NCBI GenBank assembly: GCA_024398785.1 | Contig: JAKSIO010000006.1 | Span: 1-64,000, forward strand | DNA length: 64,000 bases | Direction: 5' to 3' | Source of the DNA: Bacteroidaceae bacterium | GTDB lineage: Bacteria; Bacteroidota; Bacteroidia; Bacteroidales; Bacteroidaceae | Part shown: positions 35,315 through 44,367 of the stretch, in pieces | How positions within the stretch are numbered: position 1 is the stretch's first letter | Layout of the letters: each line of letters begins with the position of its first letter | Notes under the pieces: generated by a model | What the model was told of the DNA's origin: nothing | Databases searched by the model: none | The model's input: only the letters and a program-made list of their open reading frames with translations | Program-made: the position numbers and the translations under genes

Positions 35315-35554
35315 ATGAAAAGAGACGAAATTAAAAATTTGGTAATTGATGCTATTGCAGGTGCTGCAGAAGTTGATAAAGCAGAAATTGTTGAAGATGC
35401 TTCAATAATGGATGATCTCAGTCTGTCATCAATGGAGATTATGATTGTCATGTCAGAGTTGGAAACAAAATGTTCTATGACTTTCGGTGCCGACAGTAAA
35501 ACATGCGTCACAGTCGGTGATATGATAGACTACATTGAGAGTAAACAGCAATAA
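35315..35554 (+). CDS. Free-standing acyl carrier protein
   Basis: The 79-residue acidic helical protein has the carrier-protein shape: helix 1 (EIKNLVIDAIAG), the phosphopantetheine site in MDDLSLSSMEIMIVMSELE, and helices 3-4 (TVGDMIDYIES). The attachment Ser is present (second Ser of LSSME), but the usual Asp before it (DSL) is Ser. Unlike housekeeping AcpP it is not next to fab genes, and two Cys (TKCSMTF, SKTCVT) are unusual. It is divergent from an ANL ligase and upstream of an RND pump, so it probably carries the group activated by that ligase. Confidence 0.85.
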   Translation: MKRDEIKNLVIDAIAGAAEVDKAEIVEDASIMDDLSLSSMEIMIVMSELETKCSMTFGADSKTCVTVGDMIDYIESKQQ

Positions 35555-35608
35555 TGGGTTGCTGCAAGGCTTTCAACATACAACGAACTGAATTACTTGC
35601 ATAAACAA

Positions 35609-36040
35609 ATGAAAAAGTATTTACTTGTCACTGTGTTGTTGGCACTGATGGTTGTTTCCTGTCAGAAGAATGAAAAATCTTATCCAGGTTCCTATTCATA
35701 CAATTCAACCATAACTGTAAACAGCATCATCGGCGGATCAACCACATACTCAGGAGGAATGGGCCAGATGCGTATTCTGTCACATAAAAATTCAGATACG
35801 CTATCAATAATGATGCAGACACTCTTTGGCACATACCGCGAATTCCAGGCAGTATCCAATGGTCAGCAGTTGGATATAGTTCCTTATACCACCAAGTTGA
35901 ATATTCCGATAGAAGTACAAATCAACATCACTGGTGGTAGCATTATCATGAGAACCAATGATGTCATCCAGATCAGAGAAGAGTTCACAACAATTCTTGG
36001 AGACACAGGTTCAGTTGTTACCATTGCAGAAAGAAACTGA
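35609..36040 (+). CDS. Small lipoprotein in the RND locus, unknown function
   Basis: From ATG 35609 (an upstream in-frame TTG exists at 35597) the product is 143 residues with signal MKKYLLVTVLLALMVVSC, lipobox VVSC, and Cys ~18. The mature part is a Ser/Thr/Gly-rich beta-type domain (STITVNSIIGGSTTYSGG, EVQINITGGSIIMRTND), possibly calycin-like. It ends one base before the adaptor ATG. The C-QK after the lipobox recurs in three of the four downstream hydrolases. A periplasmic acceptor-binding role is speculation. Confidence 0.7.
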   Translation: MKKYLLVTVLLALMVVSCQKNEKSYPGSYSYNSTITVNSIIGGSTTYSGGMGQMRILSHKNSDTLSIMMQTLFGTYREFQAVSNGQQLDIVPYTTKLNIPIEVQINITGGSIIMRTNDVIQIREEFTTILGDTGSVVTIAERN

Positions 36041-36041
36041 T

Positions 36042-37085
36042 ATGAAATACAAAATTACTTGTGGATTATTGTCACTCTGCATTCTATTTACGGGATGCGA
36101 GTATGTGAATAAGTTTCTGCACAAATCTACTACTGCAGAAACGGCCAGTCAAAGACCTATAAAAGTAGAAGTTCTTGCCATTGAATCAATGGAACAGGTT
36201 GCCGGTCAGGAATATGCAGGCACTCTTGAAGAATCGGTCTCAACTGCACTGAGTTTTTCAACACCCGGTACAGTTATGAAGGTGAATGTTGCAGAAGGTG
36301 ATTATATCAAAAAAGGCACTGTAATTGCAACTCTTGACAACTCTTCAGCAAACAATGCGTTGGACATAGCCAAGGCCGACTACAAAAGAGCAAAAGACGG
36401 ATATGATCGTGTCAAATCAGTGTATTCCGGAGGAGCCGTTTCGGAAGTTAAGATGGTGGAGATTGAAACTGCATTGGAAAAAGCTCAATCTGCCTATAAC
36501 ATTGCACTCAAAGGTGTTGAAGATTGTACATTGAAAGCTCCTGTTGATGGCTATGTGGGAAATCTTGAAATCAAGGTCGGACAAAATGTTCTTCCAGGCG
36601 TTACTGTGATGTCTCTCATGGATATAAACAATATGTATGCAACAATAGCAGTTGCAGAAGATAAGATATCACAAATACGTATCGGAGCCAAAGTTATGGT
36701 TGAAATCAACACTTTGGGTACCAAAATACAGGGTGTAGTCGAGCAAAAAAGTATTAAGGCCAATTCAGTGTTACACACATATTCTGTAAAAATTGCTTTA
36801 CAAAATAAAGGTGACGTCAAATTGATGCCCGGAATGCTCTGCAGAGTCAAATTTCTTGAGAGTATGAACGGTCAGATTGTTCTCCCACCAGAGTGCGTAT
36901 TGCTGCATCTTGACAACAGCAAGTTTGTTTGGGTTGTTGACAGCGGTAAGGCATATATGCGCGATGTGGAAGTTGGAGAATATCTTTCAACCGGAATAGT
37001 AATAAACAGCGGTCTCGCATTTGGAGACAGCGTTATTGTCAAAGGCTATCAGAAAGTAAGTACTGGAAGAGAGGTAAATGAATAA
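36042..37085 (+). CDS. RND efflux periplasmic adaptor (membrane fusion protein)
   Basis: From ATG 36042 the protein has 347 residues and a lipobox (CILFTGCEYV). It shows an adaptor layout: barrel-sandwich/lipoyl halves (TPGTVMKVNVAEGDYIKKGTVIATLD and CTLKAPVDGYVGNLEIKVGQNV), an alpha-helical hairpin between them (residues ~100-165), and beta-barrel and membrane-proximal domains. It bridges the permease and TolC. It overlaps the permease gene by eight bases. Family HlyD/AcrA-like. Confidence 0.93.
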   Translation: MKYKITCGLLSLCILFTGCEYVNKFLHKSTTAETASQRPIKVEVLAIESMEQVAGQEYAGTLEESVSTALSFSTPGTVMKVNVAEGDYIKKGTVIATLDNSSANNALDIAKADYKRAKDGYDRVKSVYSGGAVSEVKMVEIETALEKAQSAYNIALKGVEDCTLKAPVDGYVGNLEIKVGQNVLPGVTVMSLMDINNMYATIAVAEDKISQIRIGAKVMVEINTLGTKIQGVVEQKSIKANSVLHTYSVKIALQNKGDVKLMPGMLCRVKFLESMNGQIVLPPECVLLHLDNSKFVWVVDSGKAYMRDVEVGEYLSTGIVINSGLAFGDSVIVKGYQKVSTGREVNE

Positions 37086-40000
37086 AAAATATAAATTAAT
37101 AGCTAACGTCATAGAACACCCGGCAATAGTAATCTTTGCGATTTGCTTGCTGGTGTGCATAGGTGTCTATTCGCTGTTCACAATGCAGAAAGATGAATTT
37201 CCTGCATTTACAATGCGAATAGGACTTGTTGTAGGTGTTTATCCTGGTGCAAATGCAGAACAGGTTGAATCTGATTTGTCAAAGCCTATGGAAGACTTTT
37301 TGTTCAAGATGGAAGAAGTGGACCGCATCGAAACCAATTCCATGTCGCAGGACGGTCTTTCATACACCTATGTATATCTTAATGACAACGTAAAAGATCC
37401 TGATGTATTCTGGAGCAAGTTAAAACTCAAGATTAACGAATCCAAATCGTTATTATTTCCTCCGGGAGTAATTGCAATCACTGTATTTGATGATTTCATT
37501 GCCTCATCAACAATGCTGATTGCAATTGAAAGTCAGGAAAAGACGTATAGAGAACTGCACGATTATACAACACAGCTCTCATCTGAGTTGCTTAATCTGG
37601 ACAGAACTGCCAAGGTAACATTCCTGGGTGAAAGAGAAGAGGAAATTGCCATAACAATTTCACAGGACAAAATATCCGCTCTGAACATTGATCCTGCAAG
37701 TCTGTTGCTGAAATATACGTCCAACAATATCAAGACCATTGCCGGAGACTTTGGAATGGACCAGATGCTCTTCCCTCTTGATATGGACCGGACCAACAAC
37801 AATGAATATGAAATTGCAGAACAGATAGTTTCAGAACTTCCTACAGGTGAAATTGTCCGTCTGAAGGATATTGCCAAAATTGAGCGCCGCTACAAGGAGC
37901 CCACATCAGACATAAACTATTCCGGCAACAATGCCATTTTCATGAACCTTATCATGAGAAAGGGTAACAACATTGTTTCATACGGCAAAGAAGTGGAAAA
38001 GGTTTTGGAAAAATTCCAGAAAGATCTGCCTGAAAGTGTTCATGTGTACAAAGTAACGGATCAACCTACAATTGTGAGCAAAAGCGTATTCTCATTCCTG
38101 CGCGACTTGCTCATTTCCATGGGAGTTGTAATCCTTGTAATGCTGATTCTGTTCCCTGTAAAGACAGCTCTTGTTGCCAGCAGCAGTTTGCCTATTTGTA
38201 CGGCTGCCGCAATATGGTTGATGTCAATAACAGGTTGCGAGTTGAATACAGTAACACTTGCAGCGCTTATAATGGTACTTGGTATGGTTGTTGATGACTC
38301 AATAATCAACATTGACGGTTATATCGACAAACTTCACAAAGGTCTGCAACCAAAGGATGCCGCAGTTACATCTGCCAGCGAATTGTTCATGCCAATGTTC
38401 ATTGCCACTACAGCAATATCAATGATGTTCTTTCCAATGACCTTTATTATAGAAGGTGAACTTGGAGAATTTGTTCAGTTGTTTCCATGGACCGTTTTAT
38501 TTTCATTAGGCTGGTCTTTGGTGTATGCAATGATGGTTATTCCTCTGTTGGAAGTCAAGTTTATTGATAAGACAACACCTACCTCCAATTTTGCAAGAGT
38601 ACAGGAAAAGTTTTTCAACGGACTGCAACGTGCATATGACAGTTTGCAGGGAGCATGTTTCCGTAATCCCAAGAAAACCATATCTATCGGTATCGGTACA
38701 ATGGCACTGGGCTTTTTGATGTTTTCACGTCTTAATGTCCAAATGTTGCCAAACTCAACAAGAGACATGTTTGCAATTGAGATTGAGCTTGCTGAAGGCA
38801 GTTCACTTGCAAGAACATCAGAAGTTTGCGACAGCCTGCAACGCATGTTGTTGAAGGAACACGGAATCAAGGCCGTATCTGCTTTCATCGGAGACCCGGC
38901 ACCAAGATTCCATATCACATACAATCCTGGAATGCCGTCTACCAATGTGGCACAGCTTATTGTCAAGACAGAATCCGCCTCAACAACAGAAGATCTGTTG
39001 CCGTACATAGACCGAAAATACGACCATTATTTCTGTGATGCGTACATTCGTGTACGCCAAATGGATTTCCAGGCAACTGCACATCCTATTGAAATAAATG
39101 TTCTGGGAAATGATCTGTCTGAAATGATAGGAGTTGCAGAACAGATAAGAGATTATATGTTCACTCTTGAAGGAACGGAACTGCGAAATGTAAAGTGTGT
39201 AGCAGATAAGGTTCACGCACGCGTGCGCATCACTCCCAAACGTGAAGAATGCGCACGTCTGGGAATTTCCGCAACAGCCATTTCTCTGGGACTCTTATCC
39301 AATAATATCAGTCTTCCGATTACATCCATCAAGGAAAAAGACAGAGAGGTTCCTGTAAATCTTTATGTTGACACAAACAGCAACGGAGAGAGTTATAAAG
39401 AGCTGGAAAATCTTAGAGTTGCAACAACACTTACAGGTACAACAGTTCCTTTGTCACAGGTTGCCGACATAACTCCCAACTGGACCCGCGCTACAGTACA
39501 GCGTTATGAAGGAAAGAAGTGCGTATCCGTTTATTCGGACATGATGTTCGGCAAATCTCAGATTGAAAGTAGTGCCAAAATAAGGAAATTCATAAAAAAC
39601 AATGTAGACCTGCCCAACGGAATTTCTATAAAATATGGAGGTCTTGATTCCATGAACCAGGATACAATTCCGTCTATTGTAGGCAGTTTCATTGCCGCTG
39701 TGCTTGTCTTGCTGTTCTTCCTTCTTATATATTTCAAGAAAGTTAGCATTGCACTGCTGACATTGTTCTCCACTACCCTTTGTTTCTTTGGAGCATTTTT
39801 TGGAGAATGGGCATTCAAATTTGAATTTGGTATGACTTCAGTTTTGGGAGTTGTCAGCCTTATGAGCATTATCATGCGTAACGGTATTATTCTGTACGAA
39901 TATGCTGAAGAACTTCGTTGCAAGGGCGGGTATTCGGCAAAAGAGGCAGCAATGATGGCCGGAAGCCGCAGAATGAGACCTATATTCCTTACATCTGCAA

Positions 40001-40188
40001 CAACCGCATTAGGTGTTGTCCCTATGATTATTTCAAAATCGTCATTGTGGACACCTATGGGAGTTGTAATCTGCTCGGGAGTTTTATTCTCATTCATTAT
40101 AGTATTAAGTGTAATGCCTGTCATGTATTGGCTGGTATTCAACAATAAAAGAGAAAATATAATAGCTACTGATAATAATGAAAAATAA
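37078..40188 (+). CDS. RND-family inner-membrane transporter
   Basis: At 1036 residues this is a full-length AcrB/HAE-type permease with twelve transmembrane helices and two large periplasmic loops. The proton-relay Asp pair is D406-D407 in LGMVVDDSIINIDGY, equivalent to D407/D408 of AcrB; this separates it from heavy-metal types. The N-terminus (VIEHPAIVIFAICLLVCIGVY) and C-terminal TM block (GVVSLMSIIMRNGIILYEYA) are typical. It overlaps both adaptor and TolC genes. Substrate unknown; local context suggests a lipid-like or acylated product instead of, or in addition to, drugs. Confidence 0.95.
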   Translation: MNKKYKLIANVIEHPAIVIFAICLLVCIGVYSLFTMQKDEFPAFTMRIGLVVGVYPGANAEQVESDLSKPMEDFLFKMEEVDRIETNSMSQDGLSYTYVYLNDNVKDPDVFWSKLKLKINESKSLLFPPGVIAITVFDDFIASSTMLIAIESQEKTYRELHDYTTQLSSELLNLDRTAKVTFLGEREEEIAITISQDKISALNIDPASLLLKYTSNNIKTIAGDFGMDQMLFPLDMDRTNNNEYEIAEQIVSELPTGEIVRLKDIAKIERRYKEPTSDINYSGNNAIFMNLIMRKGNNIVSYGKEVEKVLEKFQKDLPESVHVYKVTDQPTIVSKSVFSFLRDLLISMGVVILVMLILFPVKTALVASSSLPICTAAAIWLMSITGCELNTVTLAALIMVLGMVVDDSIINIDGYIDKLHKGLQPKDAAVTSASELFMPMFIATTAISMMFFPMTFIIEGELGEFVQLFPWTVLFSLGWSLVYAMMVIPLLEVKFIDKTTPTSNFARVQEKFFNGLQRAYDSLQGACFRNPKKTISIGIGTMALGFLMFSRLNVQMLPNSTRDMFAIEIELAEGSSLARTSEVCDSLQRMLLKEHGIKAVSAFIGDPAPRFHITYNPGMPSTNVAQLIVKTESASTTEDLLPYIDRKYDHYFCDAYIRVRQMDFQATAHPIEINVLGNDLSEMIGVAEQIRDYMFTLEGTELRNVKCVADKVHARVRITPKREECARLGISATAISLGLLSNNISLPITSIKEKDREVPVNLYVDTNSNGESYKELENLRVATTLTGTTVPLSQVADITPNWTRATVQRYEGKKCVSVYSDMMFGKSQIESSAKIRKFIKNNVDLPNGISIKYGGLDSMNQDTIPSIVGSFIAAVLVLLFFLLIYFKKVSIALLTLFSTTLCFFGAFFGEWAFKFEFGMTSVLGVVSLMSIIMRNGIILYEYAEELRCKGGYSAKEAAMMAGSRRMRPIFLTSATTALGVVPMIISKSSLWTPMGVVICSGVLFSFIIVLSVMPVMYWLVFNNKRENIIATDNNEK

Positions 40189-41542
40189 GTATTTGTTATT
40201 GATTGCAACAGTCCTTATTCCTGCTTTTACAGGCGTAAAGGCTCAACAACGTCTATCGTTGGACAATTGCTTGGACTCAGCTATTGTAAACAATGCAACC
40301 ATCAAAAATGCAAAAATTTCACAGCAGCAGGCTGCTGAAATGAAAAAGGAAGTGATTACCAATTACTTTCCTTCAGTGCAAGCGCTTGCATTCGGTTTCA
40401 AGGCTTCAGATCCATTCATTAACGTGGGTGTTGAAGCCATAGAAAATGCTGCAATAAGAAACGCCGTCAACACACTATACAATACATACGGTCGCTATCT
40501 GGGTATAGACAATCGTTTTACTGAATTGCAGAATGGCTATATGGCAGCAGGAATTGTAACCCAGCCCATATATGCAGGTGGAAGGATAACCAACGGGAAC
40601 AGACTTGCCAAATTAGGCAAGGAGGTCTCTGCCCTGCAAAGTGAAATAACCCAAAGAGATGTTTTGCTGGATGTTGAGGAAAACTATTGGCTTACAGTAT
40701 CCCTAAACGAAAAAGCAAACACTGTAAATAAGGCTATTGAATTGCTTGATACTCTTACACACGATGTTGAACTTGCACAGAAAGCCGGTATTGCCACAGA
40801 CAATGATGCTTTGAAAGTACGTCTGAAAAAGGGTGATATGCAGGTCAACAAAGTAAAACTGGAGAATGGAATCAAGCTTTCAACAATGAATCTCTGCCGT
40901 ATATCCGGCATTCAATATTCAGAGGATATTTGTCTGGAGGATAGGATTAATGCCAATTCTCTACCTTCTCCTGAACAGATAAAATTCTATGGTTCTTCCA
41001 AATCTGTTGCGGCCAGACCTGAAGCACAATTGCTTGACCTTCAAGTTTCAGCAAACAGATTGCAGAAAAAACTTACACTTGGTGAAGCTCTTCCACAGAT
41101 GGCTATCGGTGGTATGTTTACATACGGACGCATGATGGAGAGATTTGAACAGAATCCAAGATACAATATGTTAGGATTTGCAACCATTTCAATTCCAATG
41201 ACAGATTGGTGGAAAAAATCACATACACTCAAGCGTCAGCAGTATGAGATAGAGAAAGCCCAGATTCAGAAAGACGATACAATGAACCAGATGGAACTGC
41301 AGAACCTGCAGTGCTGGAACACTGTTGTTGAAACATGGGAAATAATGGGTGTTGCCAAACTGAACGCTCAGGATGCAGAAGAAAATCTCAATCAGACCAG
41401 AATCAGTTTCAAAGCAGGTCTGGCCACTACTGCAGAGGTTCTGGAAGCACATACAACATCAATTAATGCAAACGAAGAGTTGACACAGGCGCAGATTAAC
41501 TATCTGATGGCTATTAAGCATTACGAAGCTTTAGTAAAATAA
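40178..41542 (+). CDS. TolC-family outer-membrane efflux protein
   Basis: This 454-residue protein has a signal peptide (MKNKYLLLIATVLIPAFTGVKA) and two OEP repeats of long helices with short strands (LDNCLDSAIVNNATIKNAKIS..., AAGIVTQPIYAGGRITNGN, FKAGLATTAEVLEAHTTS). It forms the outer-membrane duct of the tripartite pump. The start overlaps the permease stop by 11 bases. Confidence 0.94.
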   Translation: MKNKYLLLIATVLIPAFTGVKAQQRLSLDNCLDSAIVNNATIKNAKISQQQAAEMKKEVITNYFPSVQALAFGFKASDPFINVGVEAIENAAIRNAVNTLYNTYGRYLGIDNRFTELQNGYMAAGIVTQPIYAGGRITNGNRLAKLGKEVSALQSEITQRDVLLDVEENYWLTVSLNEKANTVNKAIELLDTLTHDVELAQKAGIATDNDALKVRLKKGDMQVNKVKLENGIKLSTMNLCRISGIQYSEDICLEDRINANSLPSPEQIKFYGSSKSVAARPEAQLLDLQVSANRLQKKLTLGEALPQMAIGGMFTYGRMMERFEQNPRYNMLGFATISIPMTDWWKKSHTLKRQQYEIEKAQIQKDDTMNQMELQNLQCWNTVVETWEIMGVAKLNAQDAEENLNQTRISFKAGLATTAEVLEAHTTSINANEELTQAQINYLMAIKHYEALVK

Positions 41543-41560
41543 CATAAACATATAACCAAG

Positions 41561-42721
41561 ATGAAAAATTTATTCACCACAAAGATTGTCAATGAACAGA
41601 AGAACTATTTGGGAATGTTCAATTTAGTCTGGGGTCTGGGACTTACAGCCTTGATAATATTTCATATTGTTTTGTCTGTCAGTAGTTTCAGTGAGATGAA
41701 TTGGAATCGTCCCATGATATGGGGCAGTTATTCTGTTATCTTGGCTTTTGCCATGATTAACGGCTACAATTACAAACCGGACAAAAAAATAGGAAAAGCT
41801 TTCATTATCAGTACAAAGCAAGTCTTTTCCAAATATATCATCATTGGACTGTTTACAGGTCTGTTTGTTACATGGGAAATGTATCTGACAGACTGGCCCG
41901 GTCAGAATGCAATTGTTAATCTGAACAGATGGACCAGTTTGGTGGCATCGTTCTTTATGGGTAATTTCTTTCCTCTGCCTCCATGCGGAGAAATGGTAAT
42001 AGAGGATATATTTTTTGCCTTCCCTCTCATTTTTGCATATTGGATAGTTTTTGTATTCTGGTTAATCAAGAATTTTTTCAATGTAGTGTTCAAGATTAGC
42101 AACGAATGGGTAAGAGCTTTTATTATTTTTGCTATCAGCGGCGGATTTGTATATATGTTCAATACATACCAAGTATTCTGGTTACCGATGAAAGGCGGTG
42201 ACAACCGCAATTACCTGTGTTTCTGCCAGGCTTTCTATGTTATGCCGTTCGTTTACATAGGTTATCTTGTCAAGAAATTCAAGATGCTTACTGAAGAAAG
42301 AGGCATCTATCTGCTAGGATACATTGTTCTTGCCGTAGCAAGTTATCTCTTGTGCGGTATTGCATCAGAAGACAATTATTTTGCAGTTTCTGAAACTCCA
42401 TGGGCAGCTTCTACCGGGAATCTGTACCTTGGTATGTTTGTCGCTTTAGGAGCAGGTCTTGTTCTGATGCGTCTTTCAGTTGGCGTTTCCCGTCTGAATC
42501 TCAAATTCCTTGCAATATTTGAAAGAATAGGCGCCATGTCAACAGACGTTCTGGTTGTTCATGAAATATTATTCTTCTCCATACCTAACATGCTTATTTT
42601 TAAAGCATTGGAAAACAGCATAGGGCACGGATTGGCTTTATTGGCATTGATTGCAGTTCATTTTGCACTTATTTACGCAGGATTGGAATTTTGGAAATAT
42701 ATTAGAAAACATTGGAATTAA
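41561..42721 (+). CDS. Polytopic membrane protein, acyltransferase-3-like
   Basis: The 386-residue protein has about ten hydrophobic helices (e.g. LVWGLGLTALIIFHIVLSV, WVRAFIIFAISGGFVYMF, YIVLAVASYLLCGIA). The overall size, a His in the first helix (His35, IIFHIVLS) and the long polytopic layout resemble acyltransferase-3/OafA proteins, which move acyl groups across the inner membrane to glycans or lipids. The canonical arginine/histidine motif of that family is not clear, so I call it only 'like'. It follows TolC by 18 bases and shares one base with the first hydrolase (TAATG). Confidence 0.6.
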   Translation: MKNLFTTKIVNEQKNYLGMFNLVWGLGLTALIIFHIVLSVSSFSEMNWNRPMIWGSYSVILAFAMINGYNYKPDKKIGKAFIISTKQVFSKYIIIGLFTGLFVTWEMYLTDWPGQNAIVNLNRWTSLVASFFMGNFFPLPPCGEMVIEDIFFAFPLIFAYWIVFVFWLIKNFFNVVFKISNEWVRAFIIFAISGGFVYMFNTYQVFWLPMKGGDNRNYLCFCQAFYVMPFVYIGYLVKKFKMLTEERGIYLLGYIVLAVASYLLCGIASEDNYFAVSETPWAASTGNLYLGMFVALGAGLVLMRLSVGVSRLNLKFLAIFERIGAMSTDVLVVHEILFFSIPNMLIFKALENSIGHGLALLALIAVHFALIYAGLEFWKYIRKHWN

Positions 42722-44328
42722 TGAAAAAAATAGCTTTCGCGATTATTTTATCCGCTTTGGCGGTAGTTATTGGATGTTCACCAGAAACTAAGAGTATAGA
42801 TAAACCCGAACATCCAAAAACGGATACAATACCGCAACAGGATGACGATCCTATCAAATACAGGACTGGCGGTACGCATCTTGTCAAAATTGAGTATGAG
42901 CAGACCGCTACAGAGCTGGAACTTAAAAAACGCAGTGCGGATTTGATTTACAACATAATTTCAGGAATGGAAGATGACGGGTCTTTGTCTTTTTCTGATT
43001 TGAAAAATGCGGTAGGCGATTATGACCCGGAAAACAGTAACGTGCAAACGGCACAAAAAATGTTGTTCAAACTGGCGGAAGCCGTACCTATGGCTGAAAC
43101 AGACAATGAACAGGAAAATATTGAACCATACACATTGGATGTTGCCTCCATGCTGAACGAACTGCTGAAATTCGCAACGTCCACTCCGATTACCAACGGT
43201 ATTCACGAGATAGTGTATACATACAAGACTGTAAACGGAAAAGGCGAACCTACTACTGCATCCGCTACTCTTTTCCTACCACGCAAATCACTTTTCATCA
43301 ATAGTGTACCAACGCTGGTCATGCCTCATTACGGAGACTTTAAGCGCAATCTTGCACCGTCAAACAGTGTTCTTAAAGGTTTTGACTATGGTATTCAGAA
43401 AATTGAAGATTTGCAGTATGTGGCTACATTTCTTATTGAATTGATGGCCCGTAACGGATATGCGTTCATATATCCTGACGGATTGGGTATAGGAGCAAAC
43501 CATGAAGCAGTTCCTATGGCTACAAAAATAAGTGCATATAATGTGATAGATGCCATATTGGCTGCTCAGGAAATTGTTATCGATAATGATGATACCGTTT
43601 GGGACAAACAGAACATAAATCTTTTCAGTCTGTCTTTGGGAGCATACAGCGCTTTGGAAACAGCCAAAGTAATCCAACAAGAATATTCAGATTTACTGAA
43701 AGTTAAAACAACAGCATGTGTGGACGGTCCGTATGACATTTCCGGCATAATGATGGATGCCATGCTTCATAATGACAATATCCAGTTTTATGTGCCGTCA
43801 CTGGTATTCTCTTTTGACAATGTATTCAGCGCATACGAACCTGATTTCAGCTATACCAATACGTTGCGTAATGACATTCCGGGATTTCAGGAGGGATATA
43901 GCGGCGTTTATCTGAATCCCGATGAGAATGACCCTGTCCACGCCACCAACAGATATCTCAAAACTGCACTCGGATATGATTGCAAGGATGAGACAAAGGC
44001 ATTAAGCCAGAAGTTTATTGACAGCATCCAATGCCCTACAAGCAATCTGCAGAAATATATCAGGACATGCAATGCTTTCTATAACTGGGTGCCTGAAATG
44101 CCTGTTATGTTTTTCCACAACCCGGGCGATCCGACAGTTATTGTTGACAACGTGTACAAGGCTATGGAAGAATTCAATAAAGCGGGTTGCGTTACAGTTG
44201 ACTATACATTGTTTCCCGAATATCTGGAACAGATTTATTTCCACGGCGGAGCTTGTGTGATAGGTATGTTCAAGGCTTTCAAATGGATTGACAAGCAGGT
44301 CTACGGGGATAGAATTGTTAACCAATAA
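42721..44328 (+). CDS. Lipoprotein alpha/beta hydrolase, paralogue 1
   Basis: This 535-residue lipoprotein has lipobox VVIGC, an acidic/Pro linker, then YRTGGTHLVKIEYE, a ~70-residue variable helical insert and a secretory-lipase-like core with VYTYKTVNGKGEPTTASA, YPDGLGIGANHEA, Ser ~305 in FSLSLGAYSALE, acid region FFHNPGDPTVIVD and His in FHGGACVIGMFKAF. The elbow reads SLSLG where the family has GxSxG, so the first Gly is Ser. It begins on the last base of the preceding stop (an upstream TTG at 42712 is unlikely). It is first of four tandem paralogues and the most divergent at the active site. Confidence 0.88.
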   Translation: MKKIAFAIILSALAVVIGCSPETKSIDKPEHPKTDTIPQQDDDPIKYRTGGTHLVKIEYEQTATELELKKRSADLIYNIISGMEDDGSLSFSDLKNAVGDYDPENSNVQTAQKMLFKLAEAVPMAETDNEQENIEPYTLDVASMLNELLKFATSTPITNGIHEIVYTYKTVNGKGEPTTASATLFLPRKSLFINSVPTLVMPHYGDFKRNLAPSNSVLKGFDYGIQKIEDLQYVATFLIELMARNGYAFIYPDGLGIGANHEAVPMATKISAYNVIDAILAAQEIVIDNDDTVWDKQNINLFSLSLGAYSALETAKVIQQEYSDLLKVKTTACVDGPYDISGIMMDAMLHNDNIQFYVPSLVFSFDNVFSAYEPDFSYTNTLRNDIPGFQEGYSGVYLNPDENDPVHATNRYLKTALGYDCKDETKALSQKFIDSIQCPTSNLQKYIRTCNAFYNWVPEMPVMFFHNPGDPTVIVDNVYKAMEEFNKAGCVTVDYTLFPEYLEQIYFHGGACVIGMFKAFKWIDKQVYGDRIVNQ

Positions 44329-44367
44329 TCAATTGACCAAGATAAATTCATAAAAAAAAATTTCCAT

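Noticed and set aside
39558..40208. Open frame of 216 codons on the minus strand
   Set aside because: It is antisense to the RND permease C-terminal membrane region; hydrophobic codons read backward easily stay open.
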